Shown: positions 17,388 through 26,480 of the stretch, one piece after another | Numbering within the stretch: the first letter of the stretch is position 1 | Layout of the letters: every line of letters begins with the position of its first letter | NCBI RefSeq assembly: GCF_002163835.1 | Contig: NZ_CP019331.1 | Location: forward strand, 1,178,001 to 1,242,000 | From: Polaribacter sp. SA4-10 | Lineage (GTDB): Bacteria; Bacteroidota; Bacteroidia; Flavobacteriales; Flavobacteriaceae | Length of the DNA: 64,000 bases | Direction: 5' to 3' | Program-made: the position numbers and the translations under genes | Notes under the pieces: model-generated | Told to the model about the DNA's origin: nothing | The model's input: only the letters and a program-made list of their open reading frames with translations | Databases searched by the model: none

Positions 17388-17834
17388 TTAAGCTTGATAT
17401 TGTCTACAATTACTTTGCTGAGAATCTAATAAACCTATTTGATAAGCATTATGTATATAATCTAAACTATTATAACTATCAAAACCACTTGTTATATTTT
17501 CCATTACAGGAAAACTAAAACTAATTGTAATATCTTGTTTTTCCTTTGCAAAGAAATCTATATTTAACACCTCACCTATTTCAACCAAAGTGTCTTGAGT
17601 AAAATTATGAGTACCACTAAGCCATTTTGTAATTATACTTGGGCTTTTCATATTTAATGCACTTAAAAGTCTGGTATTATTCCAACCTTTAGCATCCATA
17701 GCTTCACGAATTTTTGTTGCATTAAGCATACGTTGTTCCGTTTTCTTCATTTCTACAGGTGATATTTCTTCTAAAATATCATCTAAAAAATCAAAGTCTT
17801 GTTCTGCTGATTTAATCATAATTAAGGTTTTCAA
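17388..17834 (-). CDS. HTH-domain antitoxin-like regulator
   Basis: 148 residues. An XRE/HTH_3 domain occupies about 40-98 (ATKIREAMDAKGWNNTRLLS, then SPSIITKWLSGTHNFTQDTL). An acidic N-terminal extension (FDFLDDILEEISPVE) precedes it, and the tail contains ISFSFPV. The first 23 bp overlap the upstream toxin-like gene; a second possible start lies at 17819. HigA-type antitoxins have this architecture. The C-terminal extension could be the chaperone-addiction segment recognised by the SecB-like partner. It probably autoregulates the set. Confidence 0.65.
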   Translation of the reverse strand: MKTLIMIKSAEQDFDFLDDILEEISPVEMKKTEQRMLNATKIREAMDAKGWNNTRLLSALNMKSPSIITKWLSGTHNFTQDTLVEIGEVLNIDFFAKEKQDITISFSFPVMENITSGFDSYNSLDYIHNAYQIGLLDSQQSNCRQYQA

Positions 17835-18318
17835 TTGTTAAGTCTCCTTCAAAATCCATTCCATCTTCACTAAAACGGATTTCTTTGTCTTGCATTTTTT
17901 CTGTTATAAGTTTCGATAACTCTCTAAGTATGTAGTTTTCGCGTTCTAAATTAGTGTCTTCTTGAAAAGTTCTAATTGATTTTGGTTTATAACCACCACC
18001 CCCAACTATGACTAATTGCGAACCATACCGAACACAATACAATCTTAAATTGCTATTATCTTCATCATAGAGTGCACAAACACCATCACCAGGACTTCCT
18101 TCGCGTAGTTTAAAAAAGTTTTCTCTCATACCTGTTTTAGAACCCATAGTCTTTAAACGAGCTACTATATCTTTTATTTCACTTTTAAATGAATTTTGAT
18201 TATTCACTACAAAGTTTTTAAATGATGTATTTTCTTCCTCATCAATTAAAATAGTATAAACTGAACCTCTTGAGCCACTTAAATTCGGTATTTTTATTAA
18301 TTGACATTTAGAAAACAT
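17812..18318 (-). CDS. Putative HigB/RelE-like toxin
   Basis: 168 residues. The middle contains MRENFFKLREGSPGDGVCA, then NLRLYCVRYGSQLVIVGGGG, reminiscent of the strand pair 'LRLxxxRxxxxxxxLxxGxxKk' in RelE/HigB-type ribonucleases. The C-terminal part (RENYILRELSKLITEK, then SEDGMDFEG) is a helical extension. It overlaps the HTH gene by 23 bp and begins 47 bp after hsdR. This is a toxin call by context plus a weak motif. The alternative is an uncharacterised restriction-accessory protein. Confidence 0.5.
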   Translation of the reverse strand: MFSKCQLIKIPNLSGSRGSVYTILIDEEENTSFKNFVVNNQNSFKSEIKDIVARLKTMGSKTGMRENFFKLREGSPGDGVCALYDEDNSNLRLYCVRYGSQLVIVGGGGYKPKSIRTFQEDTNLERENYILRELSKLITEKMQDKEIRFSEDGMDFEGDLTIENLNYD

Positions 18319-18365
18319 ATGGTCTGCAAATATATAACATTTTTTACTTATAAGTGAAATTATCT

Positions 18366-21218
18366 TTATCTAGCCATTCCATTAATAAAAGTCTCTACAA
18401 AGTTTACTACTTTATTTAAGATTCTATCTCCTATTAATTTACGTATTAAAACATTTGGCTTTGTACCCTCTATTAAATCTAACAATTCACCACGCAATGG
18501 TTCTCTTTCTGCATAGAGGTAATCTTCTATAAGTTTTTGTGTCTTTTCTGATGATAGATTTTCTTCTTTTACAAATACTTCAAATGCTTTTTGTTGTTCT
18601 TCTGACCAAAATTTCTCAAACTCTTGTGGGATGGTTTCAGAATCTTCTATTTCAGGTAAATTATCTTCTATAAATTTTTCTATTAAGACTCGTTTACTTC
18701 TTAAATTAGCTTCTCCAGTTAATAAATCTACTACTTCTTTTTTCTTAGCTTCTTGCTCTTCTTTCTTAACATCTTTTAAGGAAGCTAATAGTTTTAAAAT
18801 ATAAGTAACATTGATTTCGTCTCTATGAATTAATTCTAATTCAAAATCTACATCATCTAATATTGATACTTTTTCCTTAGCATTATCGTCTTTAGTTTTT
18901 TGCCATAAATCAAGATACTTACTTCTAAAATCATTAAACAACTGTTCTTGCATTGCCAAATCTTCCCAATCGAAATTAGCAAAGGTTGTCATTGTGTTTT
19001 TTAAACGCATTAACTCTCTAAATGCCTTAATAAACTCTAATTCATCTTCTTCACTTACTAAATCATTAACGCTATTTACAGTTGGTGTAACTTTAAGTAA
19101 TTCTATATACCCTTCATTGAATTTTTGTGTATAATCTTCATAAGGTTTCATTATAATAACATCTATCGCTTCTTTGTTACTAAAGAGTGTTATTGCTTGA
19201 TCTGTTACTTTTTTAAGATTACGAAATACTACAATATTACCTTGTGACTTCTGTTCGTTTATAATTCTATTTGTTCTTGAATATGCTTGTATTAATCCGT
19301 GGTATTTTAAATTTTTATCTACATATAAAGTATTTAAAGATGGACTATCAAAACCTGTTAAAAACATATTTACTACTAACAAAATATCAATCTTACGTTC
19401 TTTTACTTTCTTTGATATATCGTTGTAATAATTGTAAAATGATTGACTGTCTTTTGTTGAGAAATTAGAACCAAACATCTCATTATAATGCCCTATATAA
19501 CTTTCTAACTTGTCTCTTTTATGCAAATTCAAGCCATATAAAGCAGGTGATTCTTCAATTACCGAAACCTCTTCTGGAATATATCCATTTGCATCTGCAT
19601 CCTCTTCGTTAGCCACATAACTAAATATGGTTGCAATTTTTAGATTGTGTTTGCCTTCTAATTTTTTACGATGCAAAATATCATAATAATTAACCAACAT
19701 ATCTGTACTACCAACACAAAACATTCCTGTAAATTCTTTGTTGTGTGTTTTACGATTATGATTTGCTATGATATAATCTGCTATTTTATCCAAACGTTTT
19801 GGTGACTCCATTAACTCTTTACGGTCAATATCTTCTACTTCAATATCTATTTCTGTTGCAGATTCTTTTTGTTTGTATTTACCAACATATTCTACTGCAA
19901 ATTTTAATACATTTTCATCTTTAATAGCATCTGTAATCACGTATTTATGCAGGCATTCACCAAATAATTCTTTAGTAGTACGTTTCCCTAGTTCGTTTTT
20001 AACCGCATTGTCTGCAAATATTGGTGTGCCTGTAAAGCCAAACATTTGAAAGTTATTGAAGAACGCTTTTATACGGTTATGTGTATCTCCAAATTGACTT
20101 CTATGACATTCATCGAAAATAAAGACGATACGTTCATCTTTCATTTTATCCATTTTCGCTAAATAGTTCTTTTTACTAATTGCTGTATTTAGTTTTTGAA
20201 TGGTTGTTACAATAATTTTTGTATCGTCACTAAACTGTTTTACTAATGCTTTGGTATTATCTGTGCCATCTATACTGCCTTTAGAGAAACTATTAAACTC
20301 TTTAGTAGTTTGGTAATCTAAATCTTTTCTGTCTACCACAAATACCACTTTTTTAACTTGTGGCATTTTCATAATAATCTGACTTGCTTTAAAAGATGTA
20401 AGTGTTTTACCTGAACCTGTGGTATGCCATATATAACCGTTATGTGTACTATTTTTGACTTTATCTATTATATTTTCTACTGCAAAGTACTGATACGGTC
20501 TCAATACCATCAATATTTTATGCGTTTCGTTTAAAACAATGTATTTACATATCATTTTAGAGATATGACAAGGGTCTAAAAACTCACTCGTAAAACCATT
20601 TAGAATATTGGTTAATCGCTTGTTTTCATTATTTGTCCAATAGAATGTTTGCTTGAATGATTGATGCCTGTTATTTGCATAGTATTTGGTATTTACACCG
20701 TTACTAATTACAAATATTTGAACGTATTGAAATAAGGCTGATTTAGCACCAAACGAATGTCTTTGATAGCGATTTATTTGATTAAAGGCTTCTTTCATTT
20801 CTAAGCCTCTACGCTTTAATTCTATTTGAACTAACGGTAAGCCATTCACTAATAAAGTTACATCATAACGATTCTTATAACTCCCTTCAATAGTTACTTG
20901 ATTAGTTACTTGATATTGATTTTGACACCAATGCTCGGTATTTAAAAACTCGAAATATAAGTTATCGCCATTATCTCTAACAATATGCTGTTTTTCTCTT
21001 AGTGTTTTAGCTTTTTCAAATACAGAACCTTTGCTTAGTATATTTAATACACGATCAAATTCTTTTTCAGAAAACTGAACCTTATTATGTTTTTCTAATT
21101 GTTTTTTTAGATTTTCAATTAATGCTTTTTCGTCTTTTAGTTTTACTTTTTCATAACCAAGAGTCGCTAATTGCGCAACTAATTTATTCTCCAATACCTG
21201 TTCTGCCTGTGTACTCAT
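18366..21218 (-). CDS. hsdR: Type I restriction enzyme, R (motor/nuclease) subunit
   Basis: 950 residues. The N-terminal PD-(D/E)xK nuclease has Asp119 (NRYDVTLLVNG) and Glu133-x-Lys135 (QIELKRRG). The SF2 helicase has a Q-motif (RPYQYFAVE), Walker A HTTGSGKT (about 265-272), DECHRSQFG as DEAx box, FGFTGTPIF as motif III and YSRTNRI as motif VI. A helical C-terminal region for complex assembly follows. All catalytic residues appear intact. It cleaves unmethylated foreign DNA together with HsdM and HsdS. Unusually, it is separated from hsdS by two accessory genes and a 171-bp gap that holds a candidate small RNA. Confidence 0.93.
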   Translation of the reverse strand: MSTQAEQVLENKLVAQLATLGYEKVKLKDEKALIENLKKQLEKHNKVQFSEKEFDRVLNILSKGSVFEKAKTLREKQHIVRDNGDNLYFEFLNTEHWCQNQYQVTNQVTIEGSYKNRYDVTLLVNGLPLVQIELKRRGLEMKEAFNQINRYQRHSFGAKSALFQYVQIFVISNGVNTKYYANNRHQSFKQTFYWTNNENKRLTNILNGFTSEFLDPCHISKMICKYIVLNETHKILMVLRPYQYFAVENIIDKVKNSTHNGYIWHTTGSGKTLTSFKASQIIMKMPQVKKVVFVVDRKDLDYQTTKEFNSFSKGSIDGTDNTKALVKQFSDDTKIIVTTIQKLNTAISKKNYLAKMDKMKDERIVFIFDECHRSQFGDTHNRIKAFFNNFQMFGFTGTPIFADNAVKNELGKRTTKELFGECLHKYVITDAIKDENVLKFAVEYVGKYKQKESATEIDIEVEDIDRKELMESPKRLDKIADYIIANHNRKTHNKEFTGMFCVGSTDMLVNYYDILHRKKLEGKHNLKIATIFSYVANEEDADANGYIPEEVSVIEESPALYGLNLHKRDKLESYIGHYNEMFGSNFSTKDSQSFYNYYNDISKKVKERKIDILLVVNMFLTGFDSPSLNTLYVDKNLKYHGLIQAYSRTNRIINEQKSQGNIVVFRNLKKVTDQAITLFSNKEAIDVIIMKPYEDYTQKFNEGYIELLKVTPTVNSVNDLVSEEDELEFIKAFRELMRLKNTMTTFANFDWEDLAMQEQLFNDFRSKYLDLWQKTKDDNAKEKVSILDDVDFELELIHRDEINVTYILKLLASLKDVKKEEQEAKKKEVVDLLTGEANLRSKRVLIEKFIEDNLPEIEDSETIPQEFEKFWSEEQQKAFEVFVKEENLSSEKTQKLIEDYLYAEREPLRGELLDLIEGTKPNVLIRKLIGDRILNKVVNFVETFINGMAR

Positions 21219-21284
21219 TTATTTTATCTTTTTTAAGATATGAGGATAAATATTATAATATTGTTAATATTGATACGATTATTG

Positions 21285-21313
21285 TTGATAACTAAAATAA
21301 AATCATATATTTG
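21285..21313 (+). promoter_or_regulatory. Strong Bacteroidota promoter facing into the hsd operon (antisense)
   Basis: TTG (21285-21287), 18-bp spacer, then TATATTTG (21306-21313): an excellent match to the TTG/TAnnTTTG consensus on the plus strand. All genes here are on the minus strand, so the promoter has no protein-coding target and probably drives the RNA described next. Confidence 0.65.
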
Positions 21314-21319
21314 CAGTGT

Positions 21320-21390
21320 TCATTCTACCATATTAGGAGAATTGAATTACGAAGTCCGATACGCCCAGATGTGTACCGGATTTTGCGGTT
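21320..21390 (+). ncRNA. Candidate small structured RNA between hsdR and accessory genes
   Basis: Starting about 7 nt after the promoter box, the plus strand can form a small hairpin ATTCT/AGAAT. It then forms a strong one: AAGTCCG (21352-21358) with CGGATTT (21377-21383), extended inside by TACGC/GTGTA around the loop CCAGAT. The right end reaches the stop codon of the 179-residue protein gene on the other strand. No long U-tract follows, so the 3' end is uncertain. On the minus strand the same hairpin could instead be a processing or termination signal for the upstream gene. Confidence 0.5.
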
Positions 21391-21929
21391 TAATACACTT
21401 CCTCTAATTTATTTTTAAACTTATTTTTTATCATATTAGGGCCACCATATTTCTTTTCAAGATAATATGCTGTAATAAAATAGTAATCTAATTTACTTCT
21501 TTGTGGTTCTAAAATAATGATATATTTTTCTGTTACATTATAGATGTATGTTCTAATAATATCTTTGCCTCTAATTCTATTCTCGCAACTAAATATTTTT
21601 ACATCATCTGTTATCTTTTCTTTAATATGAGGTAAAATCCAGTGCAATCTTTTAGAACGTTCAAAATCAAAAAAATCTCTAGACTTGATTATTTTCCCTT
21701 TTTTATCCCTTGTGTCTTCTGTCTTATAAGTTAAGTGTTTAAATAAAGAATCTACATCTATAACATCTTCTTTTTTTAAAGGTCTAATGATTTTAGTTTG
21801 AAAAGTAAAATACATATTATCTGCAATATCTCTATCAAAAATTGCTTTTAAAGACACCTTTCTTTGACTTTCATTTAAGTGATTTAACTCTAAAAAATCT
21901 TTATATTTTTTTATATAATTAATTGCCAT
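21390..21929 (-). CDS. Uncharacterised protein, possibly PBECR/BECR-fold nuclease
   Basis: 179 residues. The block RSKRLHWILPHIKEK, then RIRGKDIIRTYIYNVTEKYI and ILEPQRSKLDYYFITAYYLE, resembles phage-associated Barnase/EndoU/ColicinE5-RelE-like (PBECR) domains, with His, Arg, Thr and Tyr as possible active-site residues. It overlaps the upstream DUF3800 gene by 11 bp and lies in the hsd operon. The nuclease call is a pattern match from memory and needs a profile search. Alternatives: unknown phage-type accessory protein. Confidence 0.5.
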   Translation of the reverse strand: MAINYIKKYKDFLELNHLNESQRKVSLKAIFDRDIADNMYFTFQTKIIRPLKKEDVIDVDSLFKHLTYKTEDTRDKKGKIIKSRDFFDFERSKRLHWILPHIKEKITDDVKIFSCENRIRGKDIIRTYIYNVTEKYIIILEPQRSKLDYYFITAYYLEKKYGGPNMIKNKFKNKLEEVY

Positions 21930-22599
21930 TCTTTAAATCGATAAAAAATAAGTTAAACTTCTTTTCTGCTTTTGTGGTTCTTTCTGTTAAAGGTTTACCA
22001 CAAATTTTTTCGATTTTATCTATAATATTGGTTTTAGCTGTTACTTTATTTAATCCTCTTAACTTATAATTTATTGCACCCATTAATACATCTGTTAATT
22101 GCATTAATTCACTTTCATAAGATTTAATAATTTGTAGATTTCTAATATTACAATAATCTCTTTCAAGATACTTTTTTAGGCTATGCGCTTTTTTATAAGA
22201 GTGTGTATCTTTTATATCTAAATAGATATTGTAGTAGTTTTCTGGAAATATTTTTTTGTTTAAAAGTTGATAATACATTTTGTCATAAAAAATATTGTGG
22301 TCTTGATTATGATCTGTGTGACTTAATTGCGATTTATCTATAACAATTGCTCTAAAGTTTAAATCATTACTAAAAAAATAATCTATTATTTCGTTGTAAA
22401 AAGGGTATTGAGATTTAGAAATAGAACTCCATTTCATTTCACCTCTGTAGAAATGTGCCAACTTCATTTCTCTTATATTTTTATTGTGCATTTTTAATAA
22501 ATGATAAGGTGTACTTATATATGAAAGAATCATATAAGGTTGCCCATCATTTTCTATATGTGTGCTTTCATCACAATAAATATTAAATGTTTTACTCAT
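21919..22599 (-). CDS. DUF3800 domain protein
   Basis: About 226 residues. The N-terminal FNIYCDESTHIENDG has the acidic strand D-E-S that defines DUF3800, a family with an RNase H-like fold; later VIDKSQL, IYLDIKDTHSYK and ESELMQLTDVLMGAI provide the other acidic positions (D, D, E/D). An upstream ATG at 22617 would overlap hsdS, so the ATG at 22599 fits the family start better and leaves a 10-bp gap. DUF3800 genes are frequent in restriction and defence loci, with unknown role. Confidence 0.75.
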   Translation of the reverse strand: MSKTFNIYCDESTHIENDGQPYMILSYISTPYHLLKMHNKNIREMKLAHFYRGEMKWSSISKSQYPFYNEIIDYFFSNDLNFRAIVIDKSQLSHTDHNQDHNIFYDKMYYQLLNKKIFPENYYNIYLDIKDTHSYKKAHSLKKYLERDYCNIRNLQIIKSYESELMQLTDVLMGAINYKLRGLNKVTAKTNIIDKIEKICGKPLTERTTKAEKKFNLFFIDLKNGN

Positions 22600-22609
22600 A
22601 CTTTTATTT

Positions 22610-23845
22610 TTAAACAAACATTTGTAGTAACAATCCTTTTTTATAAATTTTCGTGGTTTCTATTTGTTCATTAACAGCATTTATTTTATCATCTATTTTC
22701 GATAAAAAATTGGCTAGTTTTCTTTGTTCCTTTATTGTTGGAAAAACTATTTTAGCAACTTTAAACAAGTTTGACCTTATATATGGCTGATCAGAACCAA
22801 CCAATTCAATTTCAACTTCCTTCAAAAAATGATTTGACCTTAAAAACTGATATAAAAAAACTGGATTAATTTTATCTTTATTAAAATCTAATTTACCAGC
22901 CCTTTGATATAAATAACCTTCTACTTTTAAATCATAAATACAAACTTTTAGTTTGCCAGACACAATTGGTCGGTTAAGACCAAGAAGAATATCTCCTTTT
23001 GTTAGCTTGATGTGATTTTTATTATTATTTACTGATATAAAATATGGGGTATCAATTTTTAATTTGTTTGGGGAGATATTCACGCCTTGGATTAAAATAA
23101 CCCCCTTCTTTACATAATTTTTTAATTCATATGCACTTCCAGCCACAATCTTGATAGGAAACTTTAATTTTGTCCATTCAGGAAAGTCCTGTGCATTTTC
23201 ATCTTTAAACCTTAACTGTTGTTTAAAGATTTGTTGCATCATACCTTTTTTGTAATCTTCTAAACCATTTAGTTTTTCTTGAAGCTGACTTAATTTTATA
23301 TCTACTATATTGAAGAAATGTGCAATTCTTTTTTGTTCTTCCAACTTCGGTGCATAAATACGGTCATTTAAAACGTATTCGTTACTAATTTTCATATCAT
23401 TTTTAGCACCCTTTTTAACCAATGGTCTTAAATATCTATTCAAGTTTGCATCTAAGGAAAAATAGTATTCTATAAACTGTCCATCTGTTTTATCGTTAAC
23501 CTTATAAACAGCATACAATGTAGAAACAATACCTGCTTTACGCTTATTTAATTTTATAATACCATAAGGGTTTGCTTTTAATGGGCTTTTAGTATAAACA
23601 ATTTGATTAAGCTCTACTACACCATAATTATGAACAGAAACACCTGCATAAGAACGACCTAAATGTTCAATTTGGTTAACAATACCTGATTCTCCCGATA
23701 CCGATAAAACATCTTCTTTATCATATTTTAAATCTCCATTTTTAGCTTTAGAAACCGTTAATAGTTCATTAAGTTGTTTATGCTCCCAACCTACCTTAAA
23801 CTCTGGAAAACGCACCAATGGTGTTTTGTTTTTTTGTTTATCCAT
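22610..23845 (-). CDS. hsdS: Type I restriction enzyme, S (specificity) subunit
   Basis: 411 residues with the two-fold HsdS plan: TRD1 (about 1-165), conserved helix (LEEQKRIAHFFNIVDIKLSQ and following coiled coil), TRD2 (about 225-365), second conserved helix (TIKEQRKLANFLSKIDDKIN and following). Each half would read one part of a bipartite recognition site. It lies 3 bp downstream of hsdM. The recognition sequence cannot be predicted by eye. Confidence 0.92.
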   Translation of the reverse strand: MDKQKNKTPLVRFPEFKVGWEHKQLNELLTVSKAKNGDLKYDKEDVLSVSGESGIVNQIEHLGRSYAGVSVHNYGVVELNQIVYTKSPLKANPYGIIKLNKRKAGIVSTLYAVYKVNDKTDGQFIEYYFSLDANLNRYLRPLVKKGAKNDMKISNEYVLNDRIYAPKLEEQKRIAHFFNIVDIKLSQLQEKLNGLEDYKKGMMQQIFKQQLRFKDENAQDFPEWTKLKFPIKIVAGSAYELKNYVKKGVILIQGVNISPNKLKIDTPYFISVNNNKNHIKLTKGDILLGLNRPIVSGKLKVCIYDLKVEGYLYQRAGKLDFNKDKINPVFLYQFLRSNHFLKEVEIELVGSDQPYIRSNLFKVAKIVFPTIKEQRKLANFLSKIDDKINAVNEQIETTKIYKKGLLLQMFV

Positions 23846-23848
23846 AAT

Positions 23849-25471
23849 TTAAAAAGGTGTGTCGATATTCAATTCTTTACATAGCGCTATCAACTCTTTA
23901 TCTGTATCTTGCATACTGTTTTCTAATATTTTTAAATCTTTAGAAACTTTAGCAACATCAACAGGTTCTTCTTCAACAAATGTATTTACATACCTTGGTA
24001 TATTTAGATTGTATTCATTTTCGTGAATTTCTTTAAGAGGTGCTAAATAACTGTATTTATCAACTACAACTCTTTCTTTATAAGTACTAACAATCTTTTC
24101 AATATGTTCTTCTAATAAAATATTTTGTGTGCCTCTTTCAAAATGAATACTACTATCAATAAACAAAACATCTTCAGGGTTTTCTCTACACTTTTTAAAC
24201 ACTAAAATACTTGTTGGAATTGGTGTTCCATAGAATAAGTTTGCAGGTAAACCTATAACAGCATCCAAATAATTACGGTCTTCAATTAAATATCTTCGAA
24301 TATGTTGTTCTGCACCACTTCTAAACAATGCACCGTGAGGTAAAACAAGTGCCATTACACCATTATCAGCAATATGATGCACCATATGTTGCACAAATGC
24401 AAAATCTGCTTTACTACCTGGTGCTAACTTACCATATTGGCTAAATCTATCATCGCTCATAAAGAGTTGGTTAGCACTCCACTTTGCAGAAAATGGTGGA
24501 TTAGCTACAATAGCTTCAAAACGATGTTCTAAGTGTTGTGGGTGTTCTAAGGTATCTTCTTGTTTAATGTCAAATTTACGATAATGCACACCGTGCAATA
24601 TCATATTCATACGTGCTAAGTTGTAGGTAGTACGGTTTAATTCTTGACCGTAAAAGTTATTTACTTCATCTACTTCTTTAGCCACACGCAATAGTAAAGA
24701 ACCACTGCCACAAGTTGGGTCATATACAGATTTTAGTTTCTTTTTACCTGTTGTTACCAACTTAGCCAATACCATACTAACTTCTTGCGGTGTGTAAAAT
24801 TCGCCTGCTTTTTTACCTGCGCCACTTGCAAATTTTCCTATTAGGTATTCGTAAGCATCACCCAATACATCTAACTCTGTGTTTTCTAATTTGAAATCTA
24901 TTTTATCTAAGTGTGCGAGTACTTTAGCAATAATCTCGTTTCGAGCTTCTGGACTTTTACCTAATTTGGTAGAGTTTAAATCCATATCTTCAAAAAGGTC
25001 TTCAAAATCTTCTTCACTATCCGTACCCATTGTACTGTTTTGGATATTGTTTAAGATTTTCTGTAAATCTTCTAATATGAAATTATCTTTTGTATTGTAG
25101 GTTAATGAAGTATCTTCTGCTACAGCATTACTTTCTTTTTCATCTTCATTATGATTACCACGTTTAGAAACTGCTGAAAATAACTCTGATGGTTTTAAGA
25201 AGTAACCTAATTTCTCTAATGATTCTTCTTTTATAGCCTCTATATATTCTTTTCCTGTTTCTGTGTTTTCGTCTATTTCAGAAAATAAAAATGTATCACC
25301 ACCTTCTTTCAATATTTTGTTAGCGTATATTTCCATTTTTTCAGACAGATATTTGTAGAAAATAAAGCCTAATATATAATCTCGAAACTCATCTGCATTC
25401 ATTTTACCTCTAAGGGTGTTCGCAATATTCCAGAGTTGTTGTTCTAATTGTTTTTTATGGTCGTCTGACAT
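23849..25471 (-). CDS. hsdM: Type I restriction enzyme, M (N6-adenine methyltransferase) subunit
   Basis: 540 residues. The N-terminal HsdM_N helical domain (LEQQLWNIANTLRGKMNADE, FRDYILGFIFYKYLSEK) is followed by a gamma-type N6-adenine methyltransferase: motif I DPTCGSGSLLLRV for AdoMet binding, motif IV NPPFS for catalysis, and AGKKAGEFYTPQEV upstream. A C-terminal helical tail probably contacts HsdS. It is the first gene of the hsd operon (hsdM-hsdS-DUF3800-179 aa-hsdR), with about 110 bp of non-coding sequence upstream. Confidence 0.94.
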   Translation of the reverse strand: MSDDHKKQLEQQLWNIANTLRGKMNADEFRDYILGFIFYKYLSEKMEIYANKILKEGGDTFLFSEIDENTETGKEYIEAIKEESLEKLGYFLKPSELFSAVSKRGNHNEDEKESNAVAEDTSLTYNTKDNFILEDLQKILNNIQNSTMGTDSEEDFEDLFEDMDLNSTKLGKSPEARNEIIAKVLAHLDKIDFKLENTELDVLGDAYEYLIGKFASGAGKKAGEFYTPQEVSMVLAKLVTTGKKKLKSVYDPTCGSGSLLLRVAKEVDEVNNFYGQELNRTTYNLARMNMILHGVHYRKFDIKQEDTLEHPQHLEHRFEAIVANPPFSAKWSANQLFMSDDRFSQYGKLAPGSKADFAFVQHMVHHIADNGVMALVLPHGALFRSGAEQHIRRYLIEDRNYLDAVIGLPANLFYGTPIPTSILVFKKCRENPEDVLFIDSSIHFERGTQNILLEEHIEKIVSTYKERVVVDKYSYLAPLKEIHENEYNLNIPRYVNTFVEEEPVDVAKVSKDLKILENSMQDTDKELIALCKELNIDTPF

Positions 25472-25581
25472 TTGGTGTGTGCAATTTTTTAAAGAGTGTT
25501 AAAAATATAATAATAATCTGATTTAATAATAAGGATTTCTGTATTTACTTTTTACCCCTGTTTTATGTTATATTACAAGTC

Positions 25582-26475
25582 CTAAAATAGGGTGTTTTTT
25601 ATACTTGTCTCTAACTGCTGTTTTATATAGATTAGATGCATATTATTTGATAACTTTTTTAGTTTATTATACACCTTTCTACGATTACCAAATGTTTCAA
25701 AATGGTCTATTTTATATTGTCTTAGTATCTCTTGATTCTGAAATAATGCTAATACTTCTTTTTCTTTATTATTGAGCTGTGACAAAGGAATACTCTGTTT
25801 CTTTTCTATCTTATCGTATTTATCTAATAACTCATCTGCTAACATTTGATACTTCTCTTTATCTATTAAATCTCTAACCGTATATATTCCAATAGGATTT
25901 TTACGTTTATTTAGATTTCGTGTATAGATTTCTAACTCGAACCGAAATAATGGCTTGTTTAACTTTATACGCTCGTGTGTTTTTACTTCAAAAGTTTTAT
26001 CATAGCCTTTTACATTATAGTCTGTGAGATAGAATTTTTTACCGTATTGCTTATTAGCACCTAACATCGGAATTGGTTGTTTACCGTTTAAGCTTAACCA
26101 AGGATCTAGAATTGGTTTTGCTTCTTCTTCTATTATTGTACCAACTGCTAAGTAATGAATATTAGCATCATACACATTGAAAGGTAAAACACTATTTAAT
26201 TTACTTAATGCCTTAACGACTTGTGAGTATGAAAACGACTCGTAATTATTACCCATATACCATTTTTGAAGTGAGTTATTACAAGAGATTGTATTTCCTT
26301 TTAAACGAAGGTCTAAGTTATCTACACTTGTTTTGTAACCGTTTACTTTTTGGGTTTTATCGTTATAAGTAGGACACCATTTCAAACCTTCCCAGATAAA
26401 TAATTCTTCTCTTTGTTCTAAAACTTCTATTGGTAAATTAGCTACTTGATACTTTATCTTTATTGTATCGTACAA
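25582..26475 (-). CDS. Putative gpII/X-type phage/plasmid replication protein
   Basis: 297 residues. The start MYDTIKIKY, the region NCNNSLQKWYMGNNY-like (SCNNSLQKWYMGNNYESFS), then KKFYLTDYNVKGYDKT and LFRFELEIYTRNLNK resemble the filamentous-phage gene II/X (CRI) replication initiators found in Bacteroidota elements. Such proteins nick a double-strand origin through a tyrosine to start rolling-circle replication; candidates here are the Tyr residues around YNVKGYDKT. It is only 5 bp downstream of the excisionase-like gene. A moderately confident family call. Confidence 0.5.
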   Translation of the reverse strand: MYDTIKIKYQVANLPIEVLEQREELFIWEGLKWCPTYNDKTQKVNGYKTSVDNLDLRLKGNTISCNNSLQKWYMGNNYESFSYSQVVKALSKLNSVLPFNVYDANIHYLAVGTIIEEEAKPILDPWLSLNGKQPIPMLGANKQYGKKFYLTDYNVKGYDKTFEVKTHERIKLNKPLFRFELEIYTRNLNKRKNPIGIYTVRDLIDKEKYQMLADELLDKYDKIEKKQSIPLSQLNNKEKEVLALFQNQEILRQYKIDHFETFGNRRKVYNKLKKLSNNMHLIYIKQQLETSIKNTLF

Positions 26476-26480
26476 AACGA

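Noticed and set aside
21320..21390. Retron-type msr/msd RNA
   Set aside because: No reverse transcriptase gene lies nearby, and the hairpin lacks inverted flanking repeats of a1/a2 type.
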